This document shows positions 27,453 to 36,117 of a DNA stretch of 64,000 nt, piece after piece (position 1 is the first letter of the stretch; every line of letters begins with the position of its first letter). Under the pieces are notes generated by a model, which had not been told where the DNA came from, searched no databases, and was given only the letters and a program-made list of their open reading frames with translations. The position numbers and the translations under genes are program-made. Where the stretch lies: positions 310,001 through 374,000 of the forward strand of contig NZ_CP092900.1 of the NCBI RefSeq assembly GCF_024172705.1. Reading direction: 5' to 3'. Source of the stretch: Candidatus Comchoanobacter bicostacola (GTDB taxonomy: Bacteria > Pseudomonadota > Gammaproteobacteria > Comchoanobacterales > Comchoanobacteraceae).

Positions 27453-28523
27453 ATGCTCGCCGCTGTAGAAAAAAGAGTTAAGCGTTTAGAAGCTGAGTTT
27501 GCAAATACTTCAAAAGAGATTGAAGCATTAAGAGTTAGAATTCAGCGTGTTTCACTTAGGGCGGAGCGGGATACGTACACAGAGTCGAAGTGTATTGTTT
27601 TATCAGAAGGTGTCAAAGCAATGACCCGATCCCTCTTTAATTCATCTGTTGATAAATACCAATATTTAGATTTGCTGAGCCCCGGTTATTTATTAATTGA
27701 ACTTATTCCTACGTCACTTAGAAAAAAAACAATTGTTGCGAAGTTTGTTAAAAAATGTGAGAAAGGGCTAGATAGTGCGCATAAAGGGTTAAATCCAGAC
27801 TTAGAATCAGAAGCTTTATATGTTATAAGCGAGCTGAAACAAGCGGTTAAAGACTCCTCTATAGAGTCAGATTGTCAATATTTATCTCTCTTGCAGTCAT
27901 TCTGGATTTGTTTGGCTAAGGCGTTGCCGCTGTTGCGAGAACGTCTTATGTTGGCTAGACGCTTTGAATGTAGCATGTTAGCTAAAGAGATAGCGGGTGC
28001 CATTCCAGATGTTATGAGTGAACAACGCTTAGATTCTCAATCACTACTACCTGATTTAAAAGAAGGAGACTATTATGAGCCGTATCCTGTTTCTACATAT
28101 GTTCCTGAATGCTTGAATGAAACAATAGCTTATACTTACAGTAGGGTGGGTGCCAAGGAGTTCTTATCATTTCATTGGGGGGTGAAGTTTAAGCGTCCAT
28201 CAGTACTTCCCTTTATGACCTCAGAGCCCGAAAAACCTTGGTATGGGGCACCATTAAAGTCTGGGCATGTATTAGGGGTAGCTTTTGCCAAGCTGCCATC
28301 TAAGGATGTTAGAATGACATTTGTACGTGTGTCTATACAAGATAAAGGGGGTCAGCGTATCAATCGAATTTCAGTTTATGGTGCGCTGCCAAATGGAGTA
28401 TTAAGCTGTCCAGACCTATGCGATAGAATTGCGGCTGAACGTATTACTGGGGAAGATGTTCCAAAATTAGTAAATATATCAAAGGGGCATGCGCTTGCTG
28501 AGTTGGGTAGAATTAGTTTCTGA
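27453..28523 (+). CDS. hypothetical coiled-coil protein
   Basis: I do not recognise this protein (356 aa). Residues 1-40 form a strong coiled coil (heptad pattern in VEKRVKRLEAEF and EIEALRVRIQR). The rest is a mixed alpha/beta soluble domain without membrane helices or signal peptide. No catalytic motif stands out. The frame is also open from a TTG at 27435, but neither start has a good ribosome-binding site, and I chose the ATG. It stands alone between the thioredoxin-like gene and tRNA-Asn. It could be a lineage-specific cytoplasmic or secreted protein. Confidence 0.6.
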   Translation: MLAAVEKRVKRLEAEFANTSKEIEALRVRIQRVSLRAERDTYTESKCIVLSEGVKAMTRSLFNSSVDKYQYLDLLSPGYLLIELIPTSLRKKTIVAKFVKKCEKGLDSAHKGLNPDLESEALYVISELKQAVKDSSIESDCQYLSLLQSFWICLAKALPLLRERLMLARRFECSMLAKEIAGAIPDVMSEQRLDSQSLLPDLKEGDYYEPYPVSTYVPECLNETIAYTYSRVGAKEFLSFHWGVKFKRPSVLPFMTSEPEKPWYGAPLKSGHVLGVAFAKLPSKDVRMTFVRVSIQDKGGQRINRISVYGALPNGVLSCPDLCDRIAAERITGEDVPKLVNISKGHALAELGRISF

Positions 28524-28566
28524 TCTTCAAAGTAGTCGCAGTAAATTGATCATGTTCTAATGAATA

Positions 28567-28642
<76 letters not shown>

Positions 28643-28678
28643 TCGCTTCGACAATAATACTGTTTTTATGGCTTAGAA

Positions 28679-29896
28679 TCAAGAGGTAGTTTCATTATCT
28701 TCAGTAGATTCTGTAGGGTGTATAACTTCGTTGATACGCTTGATGGCTTCTTTTAATCGATCGTCGCTGCTAACAAAGCTAATTCTTAAATGTCCTTCAA
28801 CTCCAAATACTGAACCAGGTAATACAGAAACTCCAGCTTTTTCTAGAATTAAGTCGACCAGCTCAAGATCACTTTTAAGCTCTAGACGCTTAATAATTTC
28901 AGTTACCTTAGGGAATAGATAGTATGCTCCTTGTGCAGGTTGCACCTCACAACCCTCAAGATTGGTTAAAAATTCAAACATAAAGTTGTGTCTCTTTTGG
29001 AATGTTTGCACCATTTTATCTATAGTAGAAAGGTTGCCATCCAGTGCTTCTAGTGCTGCATATTGTGTAATACTGCACGGACATGAGGTTGCTTGTGATT
29101 GAAACGACTTCATTTTTTGTATGAGATCAATAGGTCCTGCTGCATACCCCATTCGCCAACCGGTCATTGCGAAAGACTTAGAAATACCGTTAATGATGAG
29201 TGTCCGCTCTTTGAGTGAAGGGCAAACGTTTAATATGTTTGAGAATTCAGTCTCAGACCATTTTATATGCTCGTAGATGTCATCAGTAATAATTAGTATT
29301 TGGGGATGCTTAAGTAATATTTTTGATAGTTTCTTAAGCTCAGAAGCAGAATATATCTGACCCGACGGGTTATTGGGTGAGTTGATAATAACAATGCGAG
29401 TATTTTTTGTGATGGCTGCTTCTAATTGTTCTGGGAGTAGCTTAAATTTCTTTTCTAAACTGGTTTTTATAATAACGGGCTTAGCGCCTGTGAGTACAAT
29501 GTTGTCATAGTATGAAGGCCAATAAGGTGCTGTTAATATAACTTCATCTCCTTTGTCTAATAAACACATCATAGCGTTATGAATGGATTGTTTGGCACCA
29601 GTGGAAACAATCACCTCATATGGATTATATTCTAAGTCATTTTCTTGCAGTAGTTTCTGACAAATAGCTTGCTTCAATTTAGCAATGCCATCAACAGGTG
29701 TGTATTTTGTTTTACCACTATCAATCGCTTCTATAGCTGCAGCTTTGATATGCAGAGGGGTATCAAAGTCATCGGTTTCACCGAGTGCAAGTGAAATAAT
29801 ATCTTGTCCGGCTTCTCTCATTCGGGTTACTTTGCTGGATTGAGAAAATATAGGGGAGGGGCGAAGCTCGGATCGCTTGGAAAATTTGATGTTCAT
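28679..29896 (-). CDS. aspartate aminotransferase (class I, subgroup I-beta)
   Basis: This PLP-dependent transaminase interconverts aspartate/oxaloacetate and glutamate/2-oxoglutarate. The active-site lysine lies in NGISKSFAMTGWRMGY (S-K-x-x-x-x-x-G-x-R signature). The PLP-contact NSPNNPSG and the ALGETDDFDTP substrate loop are typical of the thermophile/alpha-proteobacterial type Ib enzymes, rather than E. coli AspC. The length of 405 aa is normal. It is divergent from uvrB, with only a short shared upstream region, and upstream of tRNA-Asn. Confidence 0.92.
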   Translation of the reverse strand: MNIKFSKRSELRPSPIFSQSSKVTRMREAGQDIISLALGETDDFDTPLHIKAAAIEAIDSGKTKYTPVDGIAKLKQAICQKLLQENDLEYNPYEVIVSTGAKQSIHNAMMCLLDKGDEVILTAPYWPSYYDNIVLTGAKPVIIKTSLEKKFKLLPEQLEAAITKNTRIVIINSPNNPSGQIYSASELKKLSKILLKHPQILIITDDIYEHIKWSETEFSNILNVCPSLKERTLIINGISKSFAMTGWRMGYAAGPIDLIQKMKSFQSQATSCPCSITQYAALEALDGNLSTIDKMVQTFQKRHNFMFEFLTNLEGCEVQPAQGAYYLFPKVTEIIKRLELKSDLELVDLILEKAGVSVLPGSVFGVEGHLRISFVSSDDRLKEAIKRINEVIHPTESTEDNETTS

Positions 29897-29978
29897 TTAG
29901 ATCTCCTTGGCATTACAGATAGCTGGCAATCACCCAGTTCTTGTGTCATCATGCTCACAACTTCTTTTCTATAGTAGT

Positions 29979-31955
29979 ATGAGCACTAAGTCAAATTATT
30001 TCCGAATTAAATCAGAATTTCAACCCAGTGGTGGTCAGCCGGATGCAATTAATCAATTGTTGGATGGATTAGAGAAACACGATAAGCAAACTTTATTGGG
30101 TGTAACAGGGTCTGGTAAAACATTCACCATGGCGCATATAATTACAGAGTCTCAGCGACCCGCTTTAATTTTAGCGCCCAATAAAACACTCGCTGCTCAG
30201 CTATATGCAGAGATGAAAAACTTTTTCCCAGACAACCATGTTTCATGTTTTGTATCGTATTACGATTACTATCAGCCAGAGGCCTATGTGCCAGGTTCGG
30301 ATACCTTTATTGAAAAAGATGCCAGTGTAAATGAGCAGATAGAGCAGCTCAGGTTGTTTGCAACAAACTCTATGCTTGAGCATAAAGATACGATCATAGT
30401 AGCAAGTGTGTCTGCGATTTATGGTTTGGGAGATCCTACAGCATACCGTTCGTTATCATTGGCGCTATCGGTAGGTGATAGAATTGAACAGAATGATTTG
30501 GTAAAGCGTTTGGCGGCAATGCAATATCGAAGAAATCAGGTTGCATTTGAGCGGGGGCTTTATCGAGTTCGAGGTGATGTGATTGATATTTATCCATCTG
30601 AAAGTGAAGTTCATGCGGTTCGTATTGAATTATTTGATGATGAGATTGAAGCGATCGAATGGTTTGATCCATTAACGGGTGCAGTTGAGCGTAGTGTGCA
30701 AGAGGTAACCATTTATCCTAAGTCCCATTATGTGAGTTTAAAAGAGCAATTGCCTAATGTCATTGCGATGATTAAGAATGATCTAACGGTTAGACTGGCA
30801 GAGCTTAAAGCTCAGGGTAAGTTAGTGGAAGAGCAGCGGCTTAAACAACGTACCATGCATGATATCGATATGTTAGAGGAGTTGGGTTACTGTCAGGGTA
30901 TTGAGAATTACTCTCGCTATTTATCAGGTCGAGATGATGGGCAGCCACCGCCAACACTTATGGATTATTTGCCGCCTGAAACGTTACTCATTATTGATGA
31001 GTCGCATGTCATGCTCCCACAAGTTAGAGGGATGTATTTTGGAGACCGCTCAAGGAAGCGGACATTGGTTGACTATGGTTTTAGGCTACCATCTGCATTA
31101 GACAATCGTCCGCTACAGTTTTCAGAGTTTGAAGGTTTATCCTTTCAAACGGTGTATATTTCAGCAACACCAGGTGTTTATGAGTTAGAACAGTCTAAGC
31201 AAGTGGTTGAGATGGTTGTGCGTCCGACAGGGTTGCTTGATCCCAAGATTACTGTCAAGCCAGCAACAGGTCAGGTAGATGATGTTTTAGGAGAGATAAA
31301 AGAAGAGGTGGCTGCGAAAAATAGGGTGTTGATTACTACGCTTACAAAACGAATGGCAGAAGATTTAACATCTTATCTTGATGACCAAGGTATTCGCGTA
31401 AAGTATATGCATTCGTCAATAGATACAGTTGAGCGTGTTGAGATACTCAAAGGCTTGAGGCAAGGAGACTTTGATGTGTTGGTGGGGATTAACTTGCTTA
31501 GAGAGGGTCTTGATTTACCTGAGGTTGCATTAGTGGCAATACTGGACGCTGATAAAGAGGGCTTTTTAAGGTCAAAGTCCTCACTTATTCAAACGATTGG
31601 GAGAGCTGCTAGAAATTTGAATGGACGTGTGATTATGTATGCAGATAAAGTCACTAAATCGATGAAGTATGCAATCGATGAAACACATAGGCGCCGTAAA
31701 GTTCAAGATGACTTTAACAAAAAGCATGGAATTACACCTCAGTCGATTAAAAAAGCAGTACATGATTCATTAACTCAAAAGGAGGCGGAGGAGCGGCTTA
31801 AGAAAGAGCCTGAGTATGATCGTGCTACACTGGCTAAAATGATCAAAAGGATAGAGAAAGATATGCACAAAGCGGCAGAATCTTTTGAGTTTGAAAAAGC
31901 AGCTGAATTACGAGATCAGCTCATTAAGCTAAAAGATCAGTTATTAGATTCTTAA
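29979..31955 (+). CDS. uvrB: excinuclease ABC subunit B
   Basis: UvrB is the damage-verifying helicase-like subunit of nucleotide excision repair. The Walker A GVTGSGKT follows the standard N-terminal sequence [11 protein letters not shown]. The beta-hairpin region [12 protein letters not shown], the DESH-containing helicase motif II, the GLDLPEV and QTIGRAARN motifs, and the C-terminal UVR domain ([13 protein letters not shown]) are all present. The frame is open from 29907, but homology begins at the ATG at 29979 (658 aa), which I use. No damage to the gene was seen. It stands alone, opposite to the aminotransferase. Confidence 0.95.
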   Translation: MSTKSNYFRIKSEFQPSGGQPDAINQLLDGLEKHDKQTLLGVTGSGKTFTMAHIITESQRPALILAPNKTLAAQLYAEMKNFFPDNHVSCFVSYYDYYQPEAYVPGSDTFIEKDASVNEQIEQLRLFATNSMLEHKDTIIVASVSAIYGLGDPTAYRSLSLALSVGDRIEQNDLVKRLAAMQYRRNQVAFERGLYRVRGDVIDIYPSESEVHAVRIELFDDEIEAIEWFDPLTGAVERSVQEVTIYPKSHYVSLKEQLPNVIAMIKNDLTVRLAELKAQGKLVEEQRLKQRTMHDIDMLEELGYCQGIENYSRYLSGRDDGQPPPTLMDYLPPETLLIIDESHVMLPQVRGMYFGDRSRKRTLVDYGFRLPSALDNRPLQFSEFEGLSFQTVYISATPGVYELEQSKQVVEMVVRPTGLLDPKITVKPATGQVDDVLGEIKEEVAAKNRVLITTLTKRMAEDLTSYLDDQGIRVKYMHSSIDTVERVEILKGLRQGDFDVLVGINLLREGLDLPEVALVAILDADKEGFLRSKSSLIQTIGRAARNLNGRVIMYADKVTKSMKYAIDETHRRRKVQDDFNKKHGITPQSIKKAVHDSLTQKEAEERLKKEPEYDRATLAKMIKRIEKDMHKAAESFEFEKAAELRDQLIKLKDQLLDS

Positions 31956-32018
31956 GCGCATTTATCAAGCTGTATTGAATGATAATAAGTGGATTGTTGG
32001 AGTGTATTAACAAAAATA

Positions 32019-32052
32019 AAAGAGCAGCATATGATTTATATGATGCTCTTTC
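32019..32052. terminator. bidirectional terminator between uvrB and the 32-kb gene
   Basis: A long hairpin (AAGAGC...GCTCTT, about 13 pairs with one mismatch, AT-rich apex) stands between the convergent genes. On the minus strand it is followed by a T-rich tract (complement of AAAATAAAA). On the plus strand the T run is short. It probably ends transcription from both sides. Confidence 0.75.
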
Positions 32053-32067
32053 AATGATTTGTTGGTT

Positions 32068-32709
32068 TTAGAATTGCGTAGTTTTAGCAAAATCTTCGTT
32101 TCCGAATGACTTTAGATGATCTGGGGCCGCAACTTCTTTTGGTGCTCTTGTTATGATTTTAAGTTGATGAGCCTTTACAGGATTCCAATTTGCTTTGAAG
32201 TCTTTGTGTGCGTTTGAAAATACACGTAGATCAAAGTGAATGAGGAGTGTCAATGCGTTAAGTAACTGTTTAATCACATAGGTGGTTAAAAGTAGCGCTT
32301 TCTTCCAAAAACCAGGTTTGGTGACGGTTTCTTTTGTTTCACAGAGTGGACCTTTACCTTCTTGATCCTTCCAAGTAACTTTTGGAGACTTTTTTATTAG
32401 AGCTTGCTTTATTCCATTATGAACTGCTCTGGAAGCCAAACGTTCTGCTATTGTTTCCACTGCAGCTTTCTTTGGGATTGCATAAAAAGATAGTTCGTGA
32501 GCATATTTGATGCTTTCAATCATATTAATTTTTTTCATGAGTTGTACAACAAACTTGAGACTTTCAGGTGTGAGGCTCGGAGACCTTGTTGTCTTTTCCT
32601 CAGCTAGATCTATTCGTGCGTAAGGCACAATCTGAAGATTTGCAAGTCTTGTCTTTTCCTCAGCTAGATCTTTTCTAATTTCTGATTTTTCTAAGAACTG
32701 TTTTAACAT
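32068..32709 (-). CDS. hypothetical protein, paralogue of the 32.9-kb gene
   Basis: The function is unknown. The frame is open from a TTG at 32748, but that region contains a promoter -10 box, so the real start is the ATG at 32709 behind AGAGAAACC (213 aa). The protein is lysine-rich. A heptapeptide-like DLAEEKT is repeated at residues 14-20 and 34-40. A hydrophobic helical segment (about residues 133-162, GFWKKALLL to TLLIHFDLRVF) is almost identical to the neighbour's, and the first residues MLKQ also match. The pair is a recent local duplication. It may be a membrane-interacting or secreted protein of this lineage. Confidence 0.65.
   Translation of the reverse strand: MLKQFLEKSEIRKDLAEEKTRLANLQIVPYARIDLAEEKTTRSPSLTPESLKFVVQLMKKINMIESIKYAHELSFYAIPKKAAVETIAERLASRAVHNGIKQALIKKSPKVTWKDQEGKGPLCETKETVTKPGFWKKALLLTTYVIKQLLNALTLLIHFDLRVFSNAHKDFKANWNPVKAHQLKIITRAPKEVAAPDHLKSFGNEDFAKTTQF
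32181..32316 (-). repeat. 136-bp coding block shared with 33058-33193
   Basis: This stretch and 33058-33193 are nearly identical at DNA level (a handful of substitutions, no gap) inside two paralogous genes whose other parts differ strongly. The block encodes the hydrophobic helix and its polar flank. Confidence 0.85.
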
Positions 32710-32736
32710 AATGGTTTCTCTATTTATTTTGACAGA

Positions 32737-32765
32737 ATTATAAGGCAAAAGTGCGTGATTGTAAA
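32737..32765 (-). promoter_or_regulatory. promoter of the 32-kb paralogue
   Basis: The minus strand shows TTTACA (32760-32765), a 17-bp spacer and a perfect TATAAT (32737-32742). Transcription would start about 20 bp before the ATG at 32709. The same promoter is copied ahead of the second paralogue. Confidence 0.8.
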
Positions 32766-32846
32766 GGAATAATTTGATTGTGAGTTTTTTTATTGCTTAG
32801 CTTGATTGTTGTTGCGTAAGAAATATTAGCATAGGATCCTGATGAA

Positions 32847-32879
32847 AAAAGCAGCACAGGGACTACGAGTGCTGCTTTT
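32847..32879 (-). terminator. intrinsic terminator of the 32.9-kb gene
   Basis: A perfect 11-bp stem (AAAAGCAGCAC / GTGCTGCTTTT) with an 11-nt loop is followed on the minus strand by a T run. It lies 21 bp past the stop of the gene starting at 33607. Confidence 0.88.
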
Positions 32880-32899
32880 CAACGGCTCACTAGTTTGAC

Positions 32900-33607
32900 C
32901 TAGTGATTGGCTTGTGTGTTTATGCTACTAATAGCTTCATCCACTTTTCTGATATTTTCCTTAAGGACCAGGGCTTGTGCTTTGATAACGTTGTTTAACT
33001 CCTGTGCATTAGCTGGTGTTGAGCCTTTGCTCGGCTTTTTGCTGTAGCTAGAAGCTTGATTCCAATTTGCTTTGAAGTCTTTGTGTGCGTTTGAAAATAC
33101 ACGTAGATCAAAGTGAATGAGGAGTGTCAATGCGTTAAGTAACTGTTTAATCACATAGGAGGTTAAAAGTAACGCTTTCTTCCAGAAACCAGGATTAACT
33201 TTAGCCTCAGGTGTTTCGTTCTTTTCAATTGTTTTTATTGGACAGAGAGGATCGTTGCCTTCTTGATCCTTCCTAGTAACTTTTTTAGACTTTTTCTTTT
33301 TCATTAGAGCTAGCTCTTTTCTTACTTTGCGATCTTTAAAGGCAGCTTGAATAGTAGTAGCTGCATTCTGGTATTCTTGTTTTTTTAGGAGAAAGCGATA
33401 TAATTTGCCAGCAATTGATTGGCTATCATGGGTGCTTTCCGAGATGTGTTGCAGTAGTTCTTTAGAAGCTGCTTTTCTTTCTTCATCATTAAACTCTTGC
33501 GCTGCCTTTATAAACTTACCGTATATATCTGTGTGGCTTTCTACTTTGGCATCGTAAAGCTTTTTTAGTTTACTAATTTTTTTTTTTGCTAATAACTGTT
33601 TTAACAT
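32900..33607 (-). CDS. hypothetical protein with an IQ-like motif, paralogue of the 32-kb gene
   Basis: The function is unknown (235 aa from the ATG at 33607; the open frame upstream covers its promoter). The N-terminal half is lysine-rich and helical. At residues 86-97 the sequence IQAAFKDRKVRK, preceded by ATT, closely fits the eukaryotic calmodulin-binding IQ pattern (I-Q-x3-[RK]-G-x3-[RK]), with Asp in place of Gly. A lysine tract (MKKKKSKK) follows. The hydrophobic segment at about 139-171 is shared with the neighbouring paralogue. It has its own promoter and terminator. A host-directed role is possible but is inference from the IQ-like motif. Confidence 0.65.
   Translation of the reverse strand: MLKQLLAKKKISKLKKLYDAKVESHTDIYGKFIKAAQEFNDEERKAASKELLQHISESTHDSQSIAGKLYRFLLKKQEYQNAATTIQAAFKDRKVRKELALMKKKKSKKVTRKDQEGNDPLCPIKTIEKNETPEAKVNPGFWKKALLLTSYVIKQLLNALTLLIHFDLRVFSNAHKDFKANWNQASSYSKKPSKGSTPANAQELNNVIKAQALVLKENIRKVDEAISSINTQANH
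33058..33193 (-). repeat. 136-bp coding block shared with 32181-32316
   Basis: This is the second copy of the near-identical block described at 32181-32316. The surrounding coding sequence of the two genes is much less similar, which suggests gene conversion or strong constraint on this part. Confidence 0.85.
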
Positions 33608-33634
33608 AATGGTTTCTCTATTCATTTTGACAGC

Positions 33635-33663
33635 ATTATAAGGCAAAAGTGCATGATTGTAAA
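33635..33663 (-). promoter_or_regulatory. promoter of the 32.9-kb paralogue (copy of the other)
   Basis: TTTACA, a 17-bp spacer and TATAAT stand in the same arrangement as at 32737-32765. The similarity extends from the ATG to about 40 bp upstream of the -35 box. Positions may be off by 1-2 bases. Confidence 0.78.
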
Positions 33664-33787
33664 GGAATAATTTGATTGTAAGTTTTTTTATTGCTTTGGG
33701 TAGTTAGTTCCGTAGGTTTAAAACCAATCTCAGGATAGTATTTAATACACTTTTCTGTTAAAATGCATTTATTTTCAAAGTATAAGT

Positions 33788-34465
33788 ATGAATGAATTAG
33801 TTTTTTTAGCACACATTGCATGGGTTAGCTTAGCCTCATATTGGTCTCGGTCGCAGTCTTATGCTGCTATGGTCATGTTAATGGTTGCATTTAGTCTTTT
33901 AGGCAACTTGATGGTCTTTAAGCAAATGCTGTTATTTGGATTAACAGTTACGACTGCAGATGTTTATACGGTAGGGGTAATTTTGGTATTAAACTTCATC
34001 AGGGAGCAGTTTGATGATCAGCATGTTTATCAAGCAATGAAATATTCTTTTATAGCCTTAGCGCTATTATCTTTAGCAGCATATACCCAGTTAGCGTATC
34101 AAGCCGTTGATGGTGATGTTTTTCAAGCATCCTATCAAGTCTTATTGGAAAAGATGCCAGGTTTGGTTTTAAAATCAGCCTGTGTTTACTGGGTTGTTCA
34201 GTATATTGATAATAAGTTTTTTGTTTGGTTGAGTGATGTATTTAACCAAAACTATTTATTAGCTAGAATTACGTTGTCACTTATTTTTTCACAGTTCTTA
34301 GATACCTGGTTATTTAGTGTATGGGCTTTAGAAGACATTGCTTATTCTCTATGGGATATTATACTATTCTCATCTATGGTGAAAATTATTTGCTCATTAC
34401 TGATGATGTCTAATACTTGGCTATATGCAACCCTTTCAAAATGCTTAGGAAGAGATAATGTTTGA
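33788..34465 (+). CDS. yhhQ: queuosine precursor transporter YhhQ (DUF165/QPTR)
   Basis: YhhQ/QPTR proteins import queuosine precursors (preQ0/preQ1, or queuine in Chlamydia). The 225-residue protein has about six membrane helices. The first half contains the family pattern VTTADVYTVGVILVLNFIREQFD. The second half contains ARITLSLIFSQFLDTWLFS, matching the conserved S-Q-x-x-D-T-x-x-F. It overlaps tgt by 8 bp, and TGT is the enzyme that inserts the salvaged base into tRNA. That context makes the assignment firm. No queuosine synthesis gene is seen in the window. Confidence 0.9.
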   Translation: MNELVFLAHIAWVSLASYWSRSQSYAAMVMLMVAFSLLGNLMVFKQMLLFGLTVTTADVYTVGVILVLNFIREQFDDQHVYQAMKYSFIALALLSLAAYTQLAYQAVDGDVFQASYQVLLEKMPGLVLKSACVYWVVQYIDNKFFVWLSDVFNQNYLLARITLSLIFSQFLDTWLFSVWALEDIAYSLWDIILFSSMVKIICSLLMMSNTWLYATLSKCLGRDNV

Positions 34466-35582
34466 ATTTGAATTGATTCATCAATCCAAAAAATCTAAAG
34501 CGCGTGTTGGACGTATTCATACGCCTAATGGGTCTTTTATGACGCCTGCATTTGTAGCAGTTGGAACCAATGGAACGTTAAAGTCGGTTGATCATGTTCA
34601 AATTAGTGATTTAAATTTACCCCTTGTTTTTGCAAATACCTATCATTTATTGCTGCATCCTGGACCTGAGGTGGTACAAAAAGCAGGAGGATTGCATCAA
34701 TTTAGTGGGCGTAAAGGGCCAATTATTACAGACTCTGGTGGATTTCAGGTGTTTTCACTTGCTTATGGATCTGTTGCTGATGAGATCAAAGGTAAGGGGC
34801 GAAAAAAGCATGGCAATAGTGTTTTAAAAATAAACGAAGAGGGGGTTATCTTCAGGTCTTACCGTGATGGATCGGCTGTACATTTGACGCCAGAATCCAC
34901 CGTTAATGTTCAAAAAAAGCTCGGGGCAGATATTATTATTCCACTCGATGAGTTACCTCCTTATCATATGGGAGAGCGGGCACTTGTTAAAGCATTAGAG
35001 CGTACACATCGTTGGGAAAAACGTTCACTGGATACGCATCTAGCAAACCCAAAAAATCAGGCGATGTATGCTGTTTGTCATGGTGGGTTGTCTAAAGAAC
35101 TTAGGGAGAAAAGTGCACGCTATTTAGATAGCTTACCTTTTAATGGATTTGGGATCGGTGGTAGCTTGGGTAAAAATACTGAAGATTTATGCCGAGTGTT
35201 AGACTATACCGTGGGATTTTTGAGTCCAGATCGCCCGAGACATTTATTGGGGATCGGTGATACACCATCGATCGATGCAACGGTTTCTTATGGTATTGAT
35301 ACTTTTGATAGTTCATATCCGACTAAAGCTGCTAGGCATGCCGTTGCACTCACAGCAAATGGACCGGTTCGTTTGCGTCAAACGGCTCATAGAGAATCAT
35401 TTGTTCCTATTGAAAAGGGTTGTCCTTGTTATACCTGCAAGCACTATACGCGTTCTTGGCTGCATCACTTATTTAAAGCACATGAGGCTTCTGCGCATAC
35501 ATTAACAACGATTCATAACTTAAGTTATATGATGCGTCATATGAATACGATTCAGCAGCATATTTTGGAAGATAGAATTTAG
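34458..35582 (+). CDS. tgt: tRNA-guanine transglycosylase, possibly queuine-accepting
   Basis: TGT exchanges guanine-34 for a 7-deazaguanine in tRNAs with GUN anticodons. TDSGGFQVFSL holds the base-binding Asp (D92). The catalytic aspartates are in DTFDSSYPT (D281/D284), and the zinc site is C322-x-C324-x2-C327 with H353. Pocket residues differ from the usual bacterial preQ1 enzymes. The position of Zymomonas Cys158 is Leu (LDELPPY, residue 166). The position of Val233 is Gly (GIGGSLG), as in eukaryotic queuine-type TGT. The length of 374 aa is normal. Coupling to yhhQ suggests direct salvage of an imported base. The alignment of pocket residues is from memory. Confidence 0.95.
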   Translation: MFEFELIHQSKKSKARVGRIHTPNGSFMTPAFVAVGTNGTLKSVDHVQISDLNLPLVFANTYHLLLHPGPEVVQKAGGLHQFSGRKGPIITDSGGFQVFSLAYGSVADEIKGKGRKKHGNSVLKINEEGVIFRSYRDGSAVHLTPESTVNVQKKLGADIIIPLDELPPYHMGERALVKALERTHRWEKRSLDTHLANPKNQAMYAVCHGGLSKELREKSARYLDSLPFNGFGIGGSLGKNTEDLCRVLDYTVGFLSPDRPRHLLGIGDTPSIDATVSYGIDTFDSSYPTKAARHAVALTANGPVRLRQTAHRESFVPIEKGCPCYTCKHYTRSWLHHLFKAHEASAHTLTTIHNLSYMMRHMNTIQQHILEDRI

Positions 35583-35593
35583 GAGTCATTACT

Positions 35594-35968
35594 GTGTCTG
35601 ATTTGATTGAAGAAATGGTAAAGGTTGAAGCAGATGCTCGCTCATTTGGTTTTTCATACCCTGATTATAAAGAAATTATTAAACAGATTCAGAGTGAATG
35701 TGCTGAGGTAGCTGCTTCTATTGAACAGGGGGAGTCTCTTGCAAGACAGCAAGAGGAAATTGGGGACTTAATTCATGCAGTTATCGCTCTGTGTTACCAT
35801 CAAGGATTTGACGTAGCGCAAACCATGGAGCAGGCTACCCATAAGTTCTCAAACAGAATGACGGCTTTAAAGCAAGTAGCAAAAAAAAGAGGGCTAAGCA
35901 ACTTAGAGCATCTATCGCTAAGTGAGTTGTTGGAGTTATGGCAAGAAGCTAAGACTAGCTCAAATTAA
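35594..35968 (+). CDS. MazG-like nucleotide pyrophosphohydrolase
   Basis: This 124-residue all-alpha NTP pyrophosphohydrolase-type protein has the metal-binding pattern E-x2-E...E-x2-D. It is visible as QSECAEVAAS and QQEEIGDLIHAV (about residues 35-60). A basic C-terminal helix follows (HKFSNRMTALKQVAKKRGL), as in single-domain MazG proteins. It probably hydrolyses non-canonical or excess nucleoside triphosphates. The start is GTG with AGGAG 9 bp upstream. It follows tgt by 11 bp and is likely part of the yhhQ-tgt operon. Confidence 0.85.
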   Translation: MSDLIEEMVKVEADARSFGFSYPDYKEIIKQIQSECAEVAASIEQGESLARQQEEIGDLIHAVIALCYHQGFDVAQTMEQATHKFSNRMTALKQVAKKRGLSNLEHLSLSELLELWQEAKTSSN

Positions 35969-36117
35969 TTAGCTTTAGGTTTTAACGCCCGTATCGCTTG
36001 TATTGATTTTAATTGAGGTAGTTACTTTAAATTCTTTATAAAGTCTTCTTTGCATTTGCACAAGTATGGGTTTATCGGTAATCTGAATGTTGTAATCAGT
36101 CAATACAGGGAAGTAAG

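Noticed and set aside
28520-28566. Terminator after tRNA-Asn
   Set aside because: The TGATC...GATCA pairing is short and has no T run, so it is not reported as a terminator.
29907-29978. N-terminal extension of UvrB
   Set aside because: The 24 extra residues match no UvrB, and the usual N-terminus starts at the ATG at 29979.
33636-33821. A 61-codon minus-strand frame ahead of the 32.9-kb paralogue
   Set aside because: It spans the promoter of that gene and the yhhQ start, has no ribosome-binding site and no similarity to anything recognised.
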